Source: Novosphingobium jiangmenense
GTDB lineage: Bacteria > Pseudomonadota > Alphaproteobacteria > Sphingomonadales > Sphingomonadaceae
Direction: 5' to 3'
DNA length: 64,000 bases
Assembly: GCF_015694345.1 (NCBI RefSeq)
Contig: NZ_JADQDC010000002.1
Location: forward strand, 310,001 to 374,000
The notes below the pieces were generated by a model. It was not told where the DNA came from, ran no database searches, and worked only from the letters and a program-made list of their open reading frames with translations. The translations under genes were made by a program, and so were the position numbers. Of this stretch, positions 1 through 11,089 are shown in pieces (positions within the stretch are counted from its first letter, which is position 1; each line of letters starts with the position of its first letter).

Positions 1-1096
1 ACAGGCACAGCGCGCGCATGCCCTCGATGAAGGTCTTGGCGTCCATCAACATGCGGCGCACGTCCGGATGGACGATGATCGGATCGGCCTTGGCCTGCGG
101 GTCTGCCGGCCCGGTCAGCGCGCGGCCCTGGCGGCGGTCGAGCGCATAAGCAAGGCCGTTCTGGTAGGCGACTTCAGCCTGCGCCAGCCCCTGCATGCCC
201 ACGCCAAGGCGCGCGGCATTCATCATGATGAACATCGCGGCAAGGCCCTTGTTCTCCTCGCCGACCATCCAGCCCTTCGCCCCGTCGTAGTTCATCACGC
301 AGGTGGCGTTGCCGTGGATGCCCATCTTCTCCTCGATCGAGCCGACCGAGACGCCGTTCTTCTCGCCCAGCGAGCCGTCGTCATTGACGATGAACTTCGG
401 CACGATGAACAGCGAGATGCCCTTGCTCGATTCCGGCGCACCCGGTGTCTTGGCAAGGACGAGGTGGATGATGTTCTCGGTCAGGTCATGGTCGCCCGCC
501 GAAATGAAGATCTTGGTGCCGGTGATCGCATAGGAGCCATCGGCCTGCGGCTCGGCGCGGGTCCGGATCATGCCGAGGTCGGTGCCGCAGTGCGGCTCGG
601 TCAGGTTCATCGTGCCCAGCCATTCGCCGGTCACCATCTTGGGCAGGTACTTGGCCTGCTGCTCGGGCGAGCCCTTGGCGATGATTGCCGAGATCGCGCC
701 GTTGGCAAGGCCGGGGTACATCGCGAAGGCCTGGTTGGCTGTGGCGAGGTACTTCTCCATGATGAAGCCCATCACGTGCGGCAGGCCCTGCCCGCCATAT
801 GCCTCAGGCGCGGAGAGCGTGCCCCATCCGCCTTCGACGTATTGACGGTAGGCATCCTTGAAGCCGGTCGGCGTGGTCACGCTGCCATCGGGATGACGGG
901 TGCAGCCTTCCTTGTCGCCCGAAAGGTTGAGCGGCGCGATGACTTCCGAAACGAAGCGTCCGGCTTCCTCGATGATCGCATCGGTCATGTCCGGTGTCGC
1001 GCTCTCGAAGCCCGGCAGGTTGCCGTAGCTTTCCAGGCGGATCAGTTCGTTGACGACGAAGCGGGTGTCGCGGGTGGGCGCGGTGTAGATCGGCAT
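1..1096 (-). CDS. Acyl-CoA dehydrogenase, N-terminal part (cut by window edge)
   Basis: About 365 residues from the ATG at 1096; the 3' end lies outside the window. The protein has the acyl-CoA dehydrogenase N-terminal domain and the start of the middle domain, with the FAD-binding stretch [11 protein letters not shown] and a following [13 protein letters not shown] segment typical of the family. The N-terminal extension before the helical domain resembles the long (about 600 aa) subfamily that includes DmdC. It would oxidise an acyl-CoA to the enoyl-CoA with FAD, passing electrons to ETF. It lies 29 bp downstream of a MerR gene on the same strand, probably one operon. Substrate cannot be read from the sequence. 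Confidence 0.9.
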   Translation of the reverse strand, partial: MPIYTAPTRDTRFVVNELIRLESYGNLPGFESATPDMTDAIIEEAGRFVSEVIAPLNLSGDKEGCTRHPDGSVTTPTGFKDAYRQYVEGGWGTLSAPEAYGGQGLPHVMGFIMEKYLATANQAFAMYPGLANGAISAIIAKGSPEQQAKYLPKMVTGEWLGTMNLTEPHCGTDLGMIRTRAEPQADGSYAITGTKIFISAGDHDLTENIIHLVLAKTPGAPESSKGISLFIVPKFIVNDDGSLGEKNGVSVGSIEEKMGIHGNATCVMNYDGAKGWMVGEENKGLAAMFIMMNAARLGVGMQGLAQAEVAYQNGLAYALDRRQGRALTGPADPQAKADPIIVHPDVRRMLMDAKTFIEGMRALCL

Positions 1097-1125
1097 GTGG
1101 TCCTGTCCCTTTGAGCGTCCGGCCT

Positions 1126-1602
1126 TCAGGCCGTCGGATCGCGGCCTTCTGACCGCTCCTTGGCGATGACGAGATCGACGAAGCTGGTCAGTTCATCGAT
1201 GGTCGCAGCAATGTCCGCCTGCTGACGGCGCAAGTTCTCGATCCGCTCGCGACACTTGGCGATGGTGACGCGGCGCTGTTCGGCGCGGCCATCACCCATG
1301 TCGTAGAGGTCGATCATGTCGCGGATTTCGGCGAGGCTGAAGCCCACGTTCTTGGCGCGCATGATCCAGGCAAGCCGGGCACGGTCCCGCTTGGAATAGA
1401 TGCGCGACAGGCCGATCCGCTCCGGCGCGATCAGGCCCTCGTCCTCGTAGAACCGCAGGGCGCGCGCCGTCACCCCGAACTCGCCCGAGAGGTCGGAGAT
1501 GGTGAACTGGTCACGCTTGAGCGCATCGGGCTGATCGAGATGCCCGGTATGCTCGTTCTGTACAGACGGATCGCGAGTCGCTGTGGCGGCATGCTGTGAC
1601 AT
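1126..1602 (-). CDS. MerR-family transcriptional regulator
   Basis: 158 aa. Residues about 33-100 form the MerR winged helix-turn-helix ([20 protein letters not shown]), followed by a coiled-coil dimerisation helix rich in Arg and Glu. There is no cluster of Cys residues at the C-terminus, so a metal sensor is unlikely. Together with an acyl-CoA dehydrogenase gene directly downstream this resembles the LiuR-type regulators of branched-chain amino acid or acyl-CoA catabolism; that specific role is inference. A 30-residue polar extension precedes the DNA-binding domain. The promoter carries a TTACGTAA palindrome that could be its own operator. Confidence 0.88.
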   Translation of the reverse strand: MSQHAATATRDPSVQNEHTGHLDQPDALKRDQFTISDLSGEFGVTARALRFYEDEGLIAPERIGLSRIYSKRDRARLAWIMRAKNVGFSLAEIRDMIDLYDMGDGRAEQRRVTIAKCRERIENLRRQQADIAATIDELTSFVDLVIAKERSEGRDPTA

Positions 1603-1610
1603 GTCGCCAA

Positions 1611-1640
1611 GCTAACTAACCTTTACGTAAGCGTCAATCG
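1611..1640 (-). promoter_or_regulatory. Candidate promoter and operator of the MerR-acyl-CoA dehydrogenase operon
   Basis: On the minus strand a TTGACG -35-like box (1637-1632) is followed after 17 bp by the weak -10 candidate TAGCTT. The spacer holds the palindrome TTACGTAA (1623-1630). An operator between -35 and -10 is the normal arrangement for MerR-family regulators. The stretch also overlaps the end of hisI. Confidence 0.4.
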
Positions 1641-2026
1641 ACTATGCGTTCCAGCGTCCCCTCGGGCGTAACCCGCCGGTAGAAGCACGTCGGCGCCAAT
1701 GTGTGGCAGGCCGGACCCGCCGCCTCCACGCGAAGCTCCAATGCGTCCTGATCGCAGTCCACGCGAATCTCGACAATCCGCAGCACGTGCCCGGAACTCT
1801 CGCCTTTCATCCACAGCTTGCCGCGCGAGCGGGAGAAGAAGTGCGCAAACCCCGTCTCGAGCGTCTTGTCGAGCGCCTCGCGGTTCATGTGCGCCAACAT
1901 CAGCAGGGCATTCGTGCCATGGTCGACAGCCACCGCCGTAAGCAGCCCGTTTGCATCGAATTTCGGCATCAATTCAGTACCCTGCTCGCGCAAGGCGGTA
2001 TCGCTGGTGGTGGACAAGATGATCAC
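1634..2026 (-). CDS. hisI: Phosphoribosyl-AMP cyclohydrolase
   Basis: 130 aa from a GTG at 2026, which has an AGAAAAGG ribosome-binding-like stretch just upstream; an internal ATG at 1969 would give 111 aa. The protein opens the adenine ring of phosphoribosyl-AMP in histidine synthesis. Diagnostic motifs are FSRSRGKLWMKGESSGH, VDCDQDALELRV and the later ACHT and TCFYRR segments that supply zinc-binding cysteines. It is the stand-alone cyclohydrolase type, not fused to HisE. An in-frame extension upstream to 2215 is not conserved-looking and is probably leader. No other his gene is in the window. Confidence 0.88.
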   Translation of the reverse strand: MIILSTTSDTALREQGTELMPKFDANGLLTAVAVDHGTNALLMLAHMNREALDKTLETGFAHFFSRSRGKLWMKGESSGHVLRIVEIRVDCDQDALELRVEAAGPACHTLAPTCFYRRVTPEGTLERIVD

Positions 2027-2224
2027 TGCCTTTTCTGGACCGCCATTGCGTGGCGGATTTGTTGCAGGATAACCACACAGGGTGGCAAAATCCATAAGGC
2101 CGCGCACAATCCGCTTTCGCTGGCCGCATGAATGGGTGATGAAGAGACAGCGGTTTGAGGGAACTGCGAACTGAACCGCCAGCCCGCAACCGGGCGGCAA
2201 TGGACGTAGCGCCAACGTTCAGGG

Positions 2225-2407
2225 AACACTTGATGAGGGGCCGGTCAGCCGCCTCGCCGCAGGCCCAAAGGGCCGCGGGAAGCCGGACCGGAAGGTGAGG
2301 GTAAAAAGCGGGACGGTCAGGGGGCCGTCGGTATCGCGGTCAACGCGGACGCCGCAAGATTTTCGTCACGAGGACGCCCGGGGCTTCGGTTCCGGGCGTT
2401 TCCTTTT
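2225..2407 (+). ncRNA. Candidate structured small RNA between hisI and comF
   Basis: The interval 2027-2410 has no convincing protein gene. On the plus strand it contains a strong compound hairpin: CCGGTC (2241-2246) pairs with GACCGG (2286-2291), enclosing CCGC-a-GGCCC-AAA-GGGCC-GCGG (2257-2278). Next is a GACGG/CCGTC hairpin (2312-2329), and the stretch ends in a Rho-independent terminator. A terminator pointing away from both flanking minus-strand genes, with no reading frame before it, suggests an independent transcript of roughly 170-180 nt. The 5' end is a guess. It does not match the signatures I know for SRP RNA, RNase P RNA or the common riboswitches. Confidence 0.45.
2374..2407 (+). 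terminator. Rho-independent terminator of the candidate small RNA
   Basis: Perfect 8-bp stem ACGCCCGG (2374-2381) / CCGGGCGT (2392-2399) with a 10-nt loop, followed on the plus strand by TTTCCTTTT. On the minus strand no T-run follows, so it is not the terminator of comF. Confidence 0.75.
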
Positions 2408-2410
2408 GAA

Positions 2411-3199
2411 TCAGCCCTCGCTTTCGTATCCTCCCGCTGAGAGAGGCGCTTCGCGAAGACCGTCAAGCGCTTCATCAAGGACGCGCGAGAAGCAGGCGAT
2501 CCGCACTTCCGCCACCTTGGCCTTGCGCAGGGCAACCATGCAGGCGTCGGTCGTCGCGCCGCTGGTCATCACGTCGTCGACCAGCAGCACGCGCGCTCCC
2601 GCCAGCTCGGCCAGACAGCGAGGATTGCACTGGATCGCGCCGCTCAGTGCGCGGGCGCGAGCCTTGCGGTTCAGGCCACCCAGCGAAGGCGTCGCCTTGG
2701 CACGGACGAGAGCGTCTACCAGCAAGCGCTTGCCAGTTAGCCGCGCCACCTCCCTGCCCAGCAAGGCCGACTGGTTGAACCCGCGTTGCATCAGGCGCCA
2801 GCGATGCAGCGGCACAGGCACCACCAGCCAGTCGCCCTCCAGCCCGCCAAGCCGGGGCAAGATCATCCGCGCCATCATCGGCACCAGACCAATCTTCCGG
2901 CCATGCTTCAACGCCAGGACCAGCGCCCGCGATGGCTCGTTGTAGAGCGTCGCCGCTGCGATGCCGGAGTGCTTCGGCGGCTCGGCCATGCAGGGCGCAC
3001 AGATCAGATCGGCTTCGATGCCGTGCTGCTCGCCCATCGGTCGCTGGCACAGCTTGCAGCAGCTTCCCGTCGGCACAACCAGCGTATCCCAACACGCGAG
3101 GCAAAGCCCACCATGCGCCGCGACCGGACTGCCGCAGAGCGGGCAACGCGGCGGGAATACGAAGTCCACCATAGGCGTGAGAATGGTTGAAAGCTGCAT
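2411..3199 (-). CDS. comF: ComF family protein (phosphoribosyltransferase-like)
   Basis: 262 aa from the ATG at 3199. The N-terminus has the zinc-ribbon pairs of ComF proteins (PRCPLCGS, LCLACW, CCKLCQ, ICAPC), and the C-terminal half is a phosphoribosyltransferase fold with the PRPP loop VLLVDDVMTSGAT. ComF is a cytoplasmic protein linked to natural transformation in several bacteria. The frame stays open upstream to 3829, but that part overlaps the divergent methyltransferase gene and is not real. The gap to that gene is 63 bp and must hold both promoters. Confidence 0.9.
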   Translation of the reverse strand: MQLSTILTPMVDFVFPPRCPLCGSPVAAHGGLCLACWDTLVVPTGSCCKLCQRPMGEQHGIEADLICAPCMAEPPKHSGIAAATLYNEPSRALVLALKHGRKIGLVPMMARMILPRLGGLEGDWLVVPVPLHRWRLMQRGFNQSALLGREVARLTGKRLLVDALVRAKATPSLGGLNRKARARALSGAIQCNPRCLAELAGARVLLVDDVMTSGATTDACMVALRKAKVAEVRIACFSRVLDEALDGLREAPLSAGGYESEG

Positions 3200-3262
3200 G
3201 GGCGGTATCGTCGCACGAATGCCCCTCTTGGCAAGACGGGCGGACAAGGGCACTGCCCGGAA

Positions 3263-4054
3263 ATGGCCAGTACACCTCCCGTTATTTTTGCTCCAGAACG
3301 GCGGAATGCCGTCCGCCGCCGCATGGCGCACCTGCAGATGGCGCCGGACGCCCCACGCTATATCCACGGGGATATGGCCGAGGACGTGCTGGAGCGCCTG
3401 TCTTTCCTGCGGCACGAGCCGCGCCGGGCGCTCGTGATCGGCGACTGGACGCATGCGATCGGCGCCGCGCTTGAGGCCACCGGCGTAACTGTCGACCGCC
3501 GTGATCCGGCACTCGGTGACCGGCTCGTCGACGAGGAAGCGCCCTACCCTGCCCCTGCCGGGTACGACTTCATCGCCAGCATCGGCACGTTGGACACGGT
3601 CAACGACCTGCCCGGGGCGCTGGTGCATCTGCGCCGCGCTCTTGCCGATGGCGGACTGATGATCGCCTGTTTCCTCGGGGCGGGGTCCTTGCCGACGCTG
3701 CGGAGCATGATGCTCGAAGCCGATGACGACCGCCCCTCGCCACGCATCCACCCGCAAGTGGACGTGCGCGCAGGGGGCCAATTGCTGCAGCGTGCAGGCT
3801 TTGCCGATCCGGTGATCGACAGCCACCACATCGACGTGCGCTTCCGCTCGTTCGCGGGGATGATCGCCGACATCCGCGCGCAGGGCCTGAGCAACAGCCT
3901 TGCCCGGCCCGGAACACCGCTGGGCAAGGCCGCCCTTGCCCGCGCCCAGGCAGCTTTCGATGCGCGCAGGGATGCGGACGGCAAGGTGACCGAGCGGTTC
4001 GAGATCCTGACGCTGAGCGGCTGGGCCAAGACTCTCCGTCCGCCCAAGTTCTGA
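3263..4054 (+). CDS. SAM-dependent methyltransferase, BioC/NDUFAF5-like
   Basis: 263 aa. It begins with a short arm (VIFAPERRNAVRRRMAHLQ) followed by a class I methyltransferase core containing ALVIGDWTHAIGAAL as a degenerate SAM-binding loop, then FIASIGTLDTVNDLPGALVH and a C-terminal region with LTLSGWAK. This layout matches the alphaproteobacterial relatives of mitochondrial NDUFAF5 and of BioC. Many of these act on protein or small-molecule acceptors; the substrate here is unknown. It is divergent from comF, the usual partner in alphaproteobacteria. The glycine-rich SAM loop is weaker than in typical enzymes. Confidence 0.8.
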   Translation: MASTPPVIFAPERRNAVRRRMAHLQMAPDAPRYIHGDMAEDVLERLSFLRHEPRRALVIGDWTHAIGAALEATGVTVDRRDPALGDRLVDEEAPYPAPAGYDFIASIGTLDTVNDLPGALVHLRRALADGGLMIACFLGAGSLPTLRSMMLEADDDRPSPRIHPQVDVRAGGQLLQRAGFADPVIDSHHIDVRFRSFAGMIADIRAQGLSNSLARPGTPLGKAALARAQAAFDARRDADGKVTERFEILTLSGWAKTLRPPKF

Positions 4055-4085
4055 GCGGACTTCGGGGAAGCTTCAGAAGGCCACG

Positions 4086-4115
4086 TTGGAGTGTTTCCCC
4101 GGGGAAACACTCCAA
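4086..4115. repeat. Perfect 30-bp inverted repeat between methyltransferase and ppdK
   Basis: TTGGAGTGTTTCCCC (4086-4100) is followed without a loop by its exact complement GGGGAAACACTCCAA (4101-4115). It lies 31 bp after the stop of the plus-strand methyltransferase gene and 8 bp beyond the stop of minus-strand ppdK. It could be a two-way terminator, but no T-run follows on either side, so a protein-binding site is equally possible. The core resembles a parS site in form only: it differs from TGTTTCACGTGAAACA at the centre. Confidence 0.85.
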
Positions 4116-4123
4116 ATAGGTTA

Positions 4124-6787
<2,664 letters not shown>

Positions 6788-6864
6788 TTCGCCACCAAGG
6801 CTCCCTGCGTCAGTCTGTTCTTGCCGGATAGGGCCGGATTCGGCGCGTCGCCGATTTTTGGCCT

Positions 6865-9135
6865 TTACCCTTCTATTCGCGAAAAGTCCGCAACTTTGTG
6901 CACTGCAGCACGAAAACGGTCAAGCAGCGCCAAGCGACTGGAACGTTTGTTAGCGTCTGCATCATTGACCGTCACCTGATCAAAGAACGCATCGATCGGC
7001 CGGCGCAGGGTCGCCAACGCAGCCATTGCTGCAGTGAAGTCCTCCGCAGCGATTGCCCCTGTGGCCTGCGGTTCGGCAGAGTTCAGCGCATCGACCAGCG
7101 CCTGTTCGGCAGGCTCGCGGGCGTAGTTGCATTCGGGATGCGAGAACTGCGCGGCAACGCCTTCGAGGGCGGGATCATCGACCAGCACGAGCGGGTCTTC
7201 CTCGCCGGTTGGAGGCACGACACCCTCGCCTTCGGACCCGGCGTTGGGGTTGGCGGCGAAGCCTTCCTTCTTGAGGATGTTGGCGGCGCGTTTGTAGCCT
7301 GCGAGGAGGTTGGTGCCGTCCTCGGTGCCGACAAAGGCCTGCAGCGCGTGGACGCGGGCGAGCAGGCGGACGAGATCGTCCTCGCCGCCCAGCGCGAACA
7401 CGGCGTCGATCAGGTCATGGCGGACGCCTGCTTCGCGTTGCTGGACTTTGAGGCGGTCGGCGAAGAATTGCCGCACATGCTCAAGGCCGTCTGCGACTGC
7501 CAACCAGTTGTGTCCGCCAATGCTTGCCCAACCTCGGTAAAGGCCCTCGATCGACCAACGAAGACCGAGTTGGATTTGCAGGGAAAGAATGCCCAAAGTT
7601 GCACGTCGCAACGCGAACGGATCCTTAGATCCAGTGGGCAGTTCGCCGACAGCAAAGAACGAAAACAGCGTATCCAGCTTGTCCGCCAGAGCTACGGCCA
7701 CGGTCACCGGCGCAGTCGGCACGTCGTCGCCCTGGCCGACTGGCTTGTAGTGATCGCGGATGGCGTCGGCTACGGCGTCGGGCAGACCTTCGGCGCGGGC
7801 GTAGTAGCCGCCCATCAGACCCTGGAGTTCGGGGAATTCGCCGACCATTTCGGTGACGAGATCGGCCTTGCACAGGCGGGCGGCGAGTTCGGCCTGGTCG
7901 GCCAACTCTTCCTTCGTCACCCCCGCGGAGGCGGGGGTCCACTCTGGCGCTGTGTTTGACGCTGGATTCCCGCCTTCGCGGGAATGACGAAGGTTTTGGT
8001 TGGCGAGTTCTGGTTTTACGATGCCTTCCTCGACCAGCCAGCGGGCCAGCTTGGCGACGCGCTCGACCTTGTCGGCGACGGTGCCGAGCTTTTCGTGGAA
8101 GGTGATGCGGGAAAGCTTCTGCGCCTGCTCGGCGAGCGGCTTCTTCTTGTCCTGCTCCCAAAAGAAGCGGGCGTCTGAAAGGCGCGCGGCGAGGACCTTG
8201 CGGTTGCCGTCGACGATGGCGGCGCCGCCGTCCTTGGCCTCGATGTTGGCGGTGCAGACGAAGGCGTTGGCGAGCTTTCCGGCGCTGTCGCGGCAGATGA
8301 AGTACTTCTGGTTGACGCGCGCGGTGAGCTGGATGACTTCGGGCGGAACGTCGAGGAAGGCTTCGTCGAAGCGGCCGAGCAGCGGGACGGGCCATTCGGT
8401 GAGGCCGGCGTTCTCGATCACCAGGCCTTCGTCCTCGACCAGCACGAGCCCTGCGGCTTCTGCAGCGGCCTTGGCCTTCTCGCGCACCATGGCCTCGCGC
8501 TCGACATGGTCGACGATGACGTGGCAGGCGCGCAGCTTTTCGGCGTAGTCGCTGGCACTGCCGATGGTGATCTCGCCCGCATGGTGGAAGCGATGGCCAA
8601 GGGTAGCGTAGCCGGACTTGATGCCACCGATCTCACACTCGACCAGATCTTCGCCGAGGATGGCGACGATGCCGGAGAGCGGGCGCACCCAGCGCAGGCT
8701 TTCCGTGGAAAGCGATGCCGCGCCCCAGCGCTGGCTCTTGGGCCAGGGAAAGGCGCGGATGATCGCGGGGACGGCTTCGGCGAGCACGTCCCTGGTGGCG
8801 CGACCAGGCTTTTCGGTGACGGCGAACCACACGCCGTCGCGCTCGGTCAGCTGGTCACGGGTCAAGCCGGTCTTGCGCAGGAAGCCTGCGAGCGCCTGTT
8901 CGGGCGCGGAGGTCTTGGGGCCCTTGGTTTCCTCGGACACGGCCTCGGTGGCCAGCGGCAAATCGCGGGCGATCAGCGCGAGGCGGCGCGGGGTGGACCA
9001 GACGGTGATGTCCCCAGCCTTGAGACCCGCGGCGTCAAGCTGCTTGCGGAACAGCTTTTCAAGATCGGCGCGGGCGCCTGCCTGCATGCGGGCCGGGATT
9101 TCCTCGCTGCGCAGTTCGAGAAGGAAATCGGTCAC
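6865..9135 (-). CDS. glyS: Glycine--tRNA ligase beta subunit
   Basis: 756 aa from a GTG at 9135 that overlaps the glyQ stop (GTGA). The start [17 protein letters not shown] matches the family N-terminus. The protein charges tRNA-Gly as part of the alpha2-beta2 enzyme with GlyQ. The C-terminal half contains the DALR-type anticodon-binding region. Oddity: residues about 381-408 are not GlyS sequence but the translation of a palindromic repeat element (motif HSREGGNP ... TPASAGVT), inserted in frame, so the enzyme carries a loop of about 27 residues. An open extension upstream of 9135 overlaps glyQ and is rejected as the start. Confidence 0.96.
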   Translation of the reverse strand: MTDFLLELRSEEIPARMQAGARADLEKLFRKQLDAAGLKAGDITVWSTPRRLALIARDLPLATEAVSEETKGPKTSAPEQALAGFLRKTGLTRDQLTERDGVWFAVTEKPGRATRDVLAEAVPAIIRAFPWPKSQRWGAASLSTESLRWVRPLSGIVAILGEDLVECEIGGIKSGYATLGHRFHHAGEITIGSASDYAEKLRACHVIVDHVEREAMVREKAKAAAEAAGLVLVEDEGLVIENAGLTEWPVPLLGRFDEAFLDVPPEVIQLTARVNQKYFICRDSAGKLANAFVCTANIEAKDGGAAIVDGNRKVLAARLSDARFFWEQDKKKPLAEQAQKLSRITFHEKLGTVADKVERVAKLARWLVEEGIVKPELANQNLRHSREGGNPASNTAPEWTPASAGVTKEELADQAELAARLCKADLVTEMVGEFPELQGLMGGYYARAEGLPDAVADAIRDHYKPVGQGDDVPTAPVTVAVALADKLDTLFSFFAVGELPTGSKDPFALRRATLGILSLQIQLGLRWSIEGLYRGWASIGGHNWLAVADGLEHVRQFFADRLKVQQREAGVRHDLIDAVFALGGEDDLVRLLARVHALQAFVGTEDGTNLLAGYKRAANILKKEGFAANPNAGSEGEGVVPPTGEEDPLVLVDDPALEGVAAQFSHPECNYAREPAEQALVDALNSAEPQATGAIAAEDFTAAMAALATLRRPIDAFFDQVTVNDADANKRSSRLALLDRFRAAVHKVADFSRIEG
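7911..7993. repeat. REP/MITE-like palindromic element inside glyS
   Basis: The 83-bp element has inverted ends CCTTCGTCA (7911-7919) and TGACGAAGG (7985-7993). Two internal hairpins, CCCCCGC-ggag-GCGGGGG and TTCCCGC-cttc-GCGGGAA, lie on either side of a short centre. The same kind of element, reading GGATTCCCGCCTTCGCGGGA, is a common dispersed intergenic repeat in proteobacteria. Here it lies within a coding sequence, keeps the frame and has no stop codon in the frame of glyS. Confidence 0.85.
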
Positions 9136-10049
9136 TTGCTCCACTCCGGATACTTCGCCGCCCACTGATCGGCGTTCTTTTCCATGTAGGCCTCGCACGA
9201 ACCGCGCGCGAGATCGCGGACGCGGCCCATGTAGCTGGCGCGCTCCTGCACCGAGATCACGCCGCGGGCCTGCAGCAGGTTGAACAGGTGGCTGGCTTCG
9301 ATCGCCTGCTCATAAGCGGCAATGGGGACGCCGGCATCGAGGCTGCGCTTGCACTCTTCCTCGGCGCGGCGGAAGCCTTCGAACAGGCTGTCGGTATCGG
9401 CGACTTCGAAGTTCCACTTCGACATCTGCTTCTCGTTCTCGAGAAACACCTCGCCGTAGGTAACGTCGTGATTGTTGAACTTCAGGTCATAGACGTTGTC
9501 GACGCCCTGGATGTACATGGCGAGGCGTTCGAGGCCGTAGGTCAGTTCGCCTGCGACGGGCTTGCAATCGAAGCCGCCCATCTGCTGGAAATAGGTGAAC
9601 TGGGTGACTTCCATGCCATCGCACCAGACTTCCCAGCCGAGGCCCCATGCGCCCAATGTGGGGGATTCCCAGTCGTCCTCGACGAAGCGGATGTCGTGCA
9701 CCAGCGGGTCGATGCCGATCTCGGCGAGCGACTGCAGGTAAAGCTCCTGCAGGTTTTCGGGGCTCGGCTTCAGGATCACCTGGTACTGGTAGTAGTGCTG
9801 CAGGCGATTGGGATTCTCGCCATAGCGGCCGTCGGTGGGGCGGCGGCAGGGCTGCACGAAGGCGGCGTTCCATGGCTCGGGCCCGAGCGCACGCAGGGTG
9901 GTGGCGGTGTGGAAGGTCCCTGCCCCCATGCGCATGTCATAGGGCTGAAGGATCAGGCAGCCCTGCTCGCTCCAGAAAGCGTGGAGGCGCAGGATCATGT
10001 CCTGCAGGCTCAGGGGGGCGCGGGGAGGCATGAGTTTTGTGTCGGCCAT
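9132..10049 (-). CDS. glyQ: Glycine--tRNA ligase alpha subunit
   Basis: 305 aa from the ATG at 10049 ([10 protein letters not shown]); the frame is open 11 codons further to 10082, but that start is less like the family. Class II aminoacyl-tRNA synthetase core with [37 protein letters not shown] and the [21 protein letters not shown] segment. It binds ATP and glycine and works with the beta subunit encoded immediately downstream, whose start codon overlaps this stop by 4 bp, so the two are translationally coupled. Confidence 0.96.
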   Translation of the reverse strand: MADTKLMPPRAPLSLQDMILRLHAFWSEQGCLILQPYDMRMGAGTFHTATTLRALGPEPWNAAFVQPCRRPTDGRYGENPNRLQHYYQYQVILKPSPENLQELYLQSLAEIGIDPLVHDIRFVEDDWESPTLGAWGLGWEVWCDGMEVTQFTYFQQMGGFDCKPVAGELTYGLERLAMYIQGVDNVYDLKFNNHDVTYGEVFLENEKQMSKWNFEVADTDSLFEGFRRAEEECKRSLDAGVPIAAYEQAIEASHLFNLLQARGVISVQERASYMGRVRDLARGSCEAYMEKNADQWAAKYPEWSK

Positions 10050-10112
10050 GGTCGCGCGGCTTTGGCCGATGAGGGCCGCCAAATCAACCGGGAACCACCA
10101 CCTCGGCCGCCA

Positions 10113-10185
10113 TGTCAGGTTATCTTGACATTAGTCAGCGAATCGCGACATATTGTCAGCACAACCTGACATATGGACAGGTCAG
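10113..10185 (+). promoter_or_regulatory. Promoter with repeated TGTCA/TGACA half-sites before the XRE regulator
   Basis: TTGACA (10125-10130) is followed after 17 bp by ACATAT (10148-10153), a plausible promoter. Around it lie three inverted repeats of the same half-site: TGTCA-N8-TGACA (10113-10130), GACA-N3-TGTC (10147-10157) and CTGAC-N10-GTCAG (10166-10185). This looks like an autoregulatory operator for the XRE protein encoded just downstream. Confidence 0.6.
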
Positions 10186-10191
10186 CATGAC

Positions 10192-10395
10192 ATGAATAAC
10201 CGATTGAGAGTTTTGCGCGCGGAGCGGCAGTGGAGCCAGGCCGACCTTGCCCTGAAGCTCGACGTGTCGCGCCAGGCGGTGAACGCGATCGAGACGGGCA
10301 AGCACGATCCCTCGCTCCCCCTCGCCTTCCGCATCGCGCGCCTGTTCCAGCTTCGTATCGAGGAGATCTTCGATGATGGTTTCCAACATGACTGA
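10192..10395 (+). CDS. Small XRE-family (Cro/CI) transcriptional regulator
   Basis: 67 aa from the ATG at 10192. It is a bare helix-turn-helix: LRVLRAERQWSQADLALKLDVSRQAVNAIETGKHDPSLPLAFRIARLF, ending in LRIEEIFDD. This is the YgzD/YozG-like type that usually sits before a small integral-membrane protein gene and represses the pair. A TTG start further upstream (10153) would run through the operator repeats and is rejected. Its end overlaps the start of the membrane-protein gene. Confidence 0.9.
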   Translation: MNNRLRVLRAERQWSQADLALKLDVSRQAVNAIETGKHDPSLPLAFRIARLFQLRIEEIFDDGFQHD

Positions 10396-11032
10396 CGATC
10401 AGATCGACCCGCCGGCGATGAGCCTCGGCAAGCTTGCCATGCGCATGTTCGGCGCGACGGTGGCGGCAGTGTTCTTTTCCGGCGCTGCGGTCGGCCTGAT
10501 CGATGCGCTTGGCAGGGAGGAGCAGGTCAAGCCGATCGGCTGGGTGATCATGGGCGTATTCGTTGCCCTGACGCTTGGCGCGTTCTGGTTCGCCTGGGTC
10601 AGCGCGCGACGTTACTATCGCGAGAACGGCCCGCTTTCGCCTCGGGCACGGCGCGCGACGATCAGCGCGGTGGTGGCAAGCGGAATCGGGCTCGTAATGG
10701 GAGTGTGGATGAGCTTCGCGGGCGACGCGCCGGACCAGCCGTTCGACGTAGCCGCCGGGCCTCTGCCCGCAGGCGTTGCTGCGGCGCTTATCGCCGTCAT
10801 CGTTCTCGTCATCGCGCCGGTCACGTGGTTCTGGCACCGCAACATCGACGAGCATGAGGAGCAGTCCTACCGCACCGGGGCCTTGATCGCGCTCTACTTC
10901 TACAGTGCGGCCGCGCCGATCTGGTGGCTGGGCAACCGTGGCGGGTTCCTGCCCGCGGCCGATGGAATGACGATCTACCTTGCGACGATGGCTGTGTGGG
11001 GCGTGGTCTGGTTCCGCCAGCGCCATCTCTGA
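10388..11032 (+). CDS. Integral membrane protein paired with XRE regulator
   Basis: 214 aa if started at the ATG at 10388; ATGs at 10373 and 10376 are also in frame. About six hydrophobic segments are visible, for example MFGATVAAVFFSGAAVGLI, PIGWVIMGVFVALTLGAFWFAW, ATISAVVASGIGLVMGV, AAALIAVIVLVIAP, TGALIALYFYSAAAPIWW and MTIYLATMAVWGVVW. No catalytic motif is recognised. The gene overlaps the regulator gene, so the two are translated from one message. This XRE plus membrane protein arrangement is widespread, but its role is not established. Confidence 0.85.
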   Translation: MTDDQIDPPAMSLGKLAMRMFGATVAAVFFSGAAVGLIDALGREEQVKPIGWVIMGVFVALTLGAFWFAWVSARRYYRENGPLSPRARRATISAVVASGIGLVMGVWMSFAGDAPDQPFDVAAGPLPAGVAAALIAVIVLVIAPVTWFWHRNIDEHEEQSYRTGALIALYFYSAAAPIWWLGNRGGFLPAADGMTIYLATMAVWGVVWFRQRHL

Positions 11033-11089
11033 CGCGACACTCGCAAACCTTCATTTCCCTGCAACCTGTTTACGGGCACAAGGAGCCTG

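Noticed and set aside
4086-4115. parS partition site
   Set aside because: The centre is CCCCGGGG, not CACGTG, and no parAB genes are nearby.
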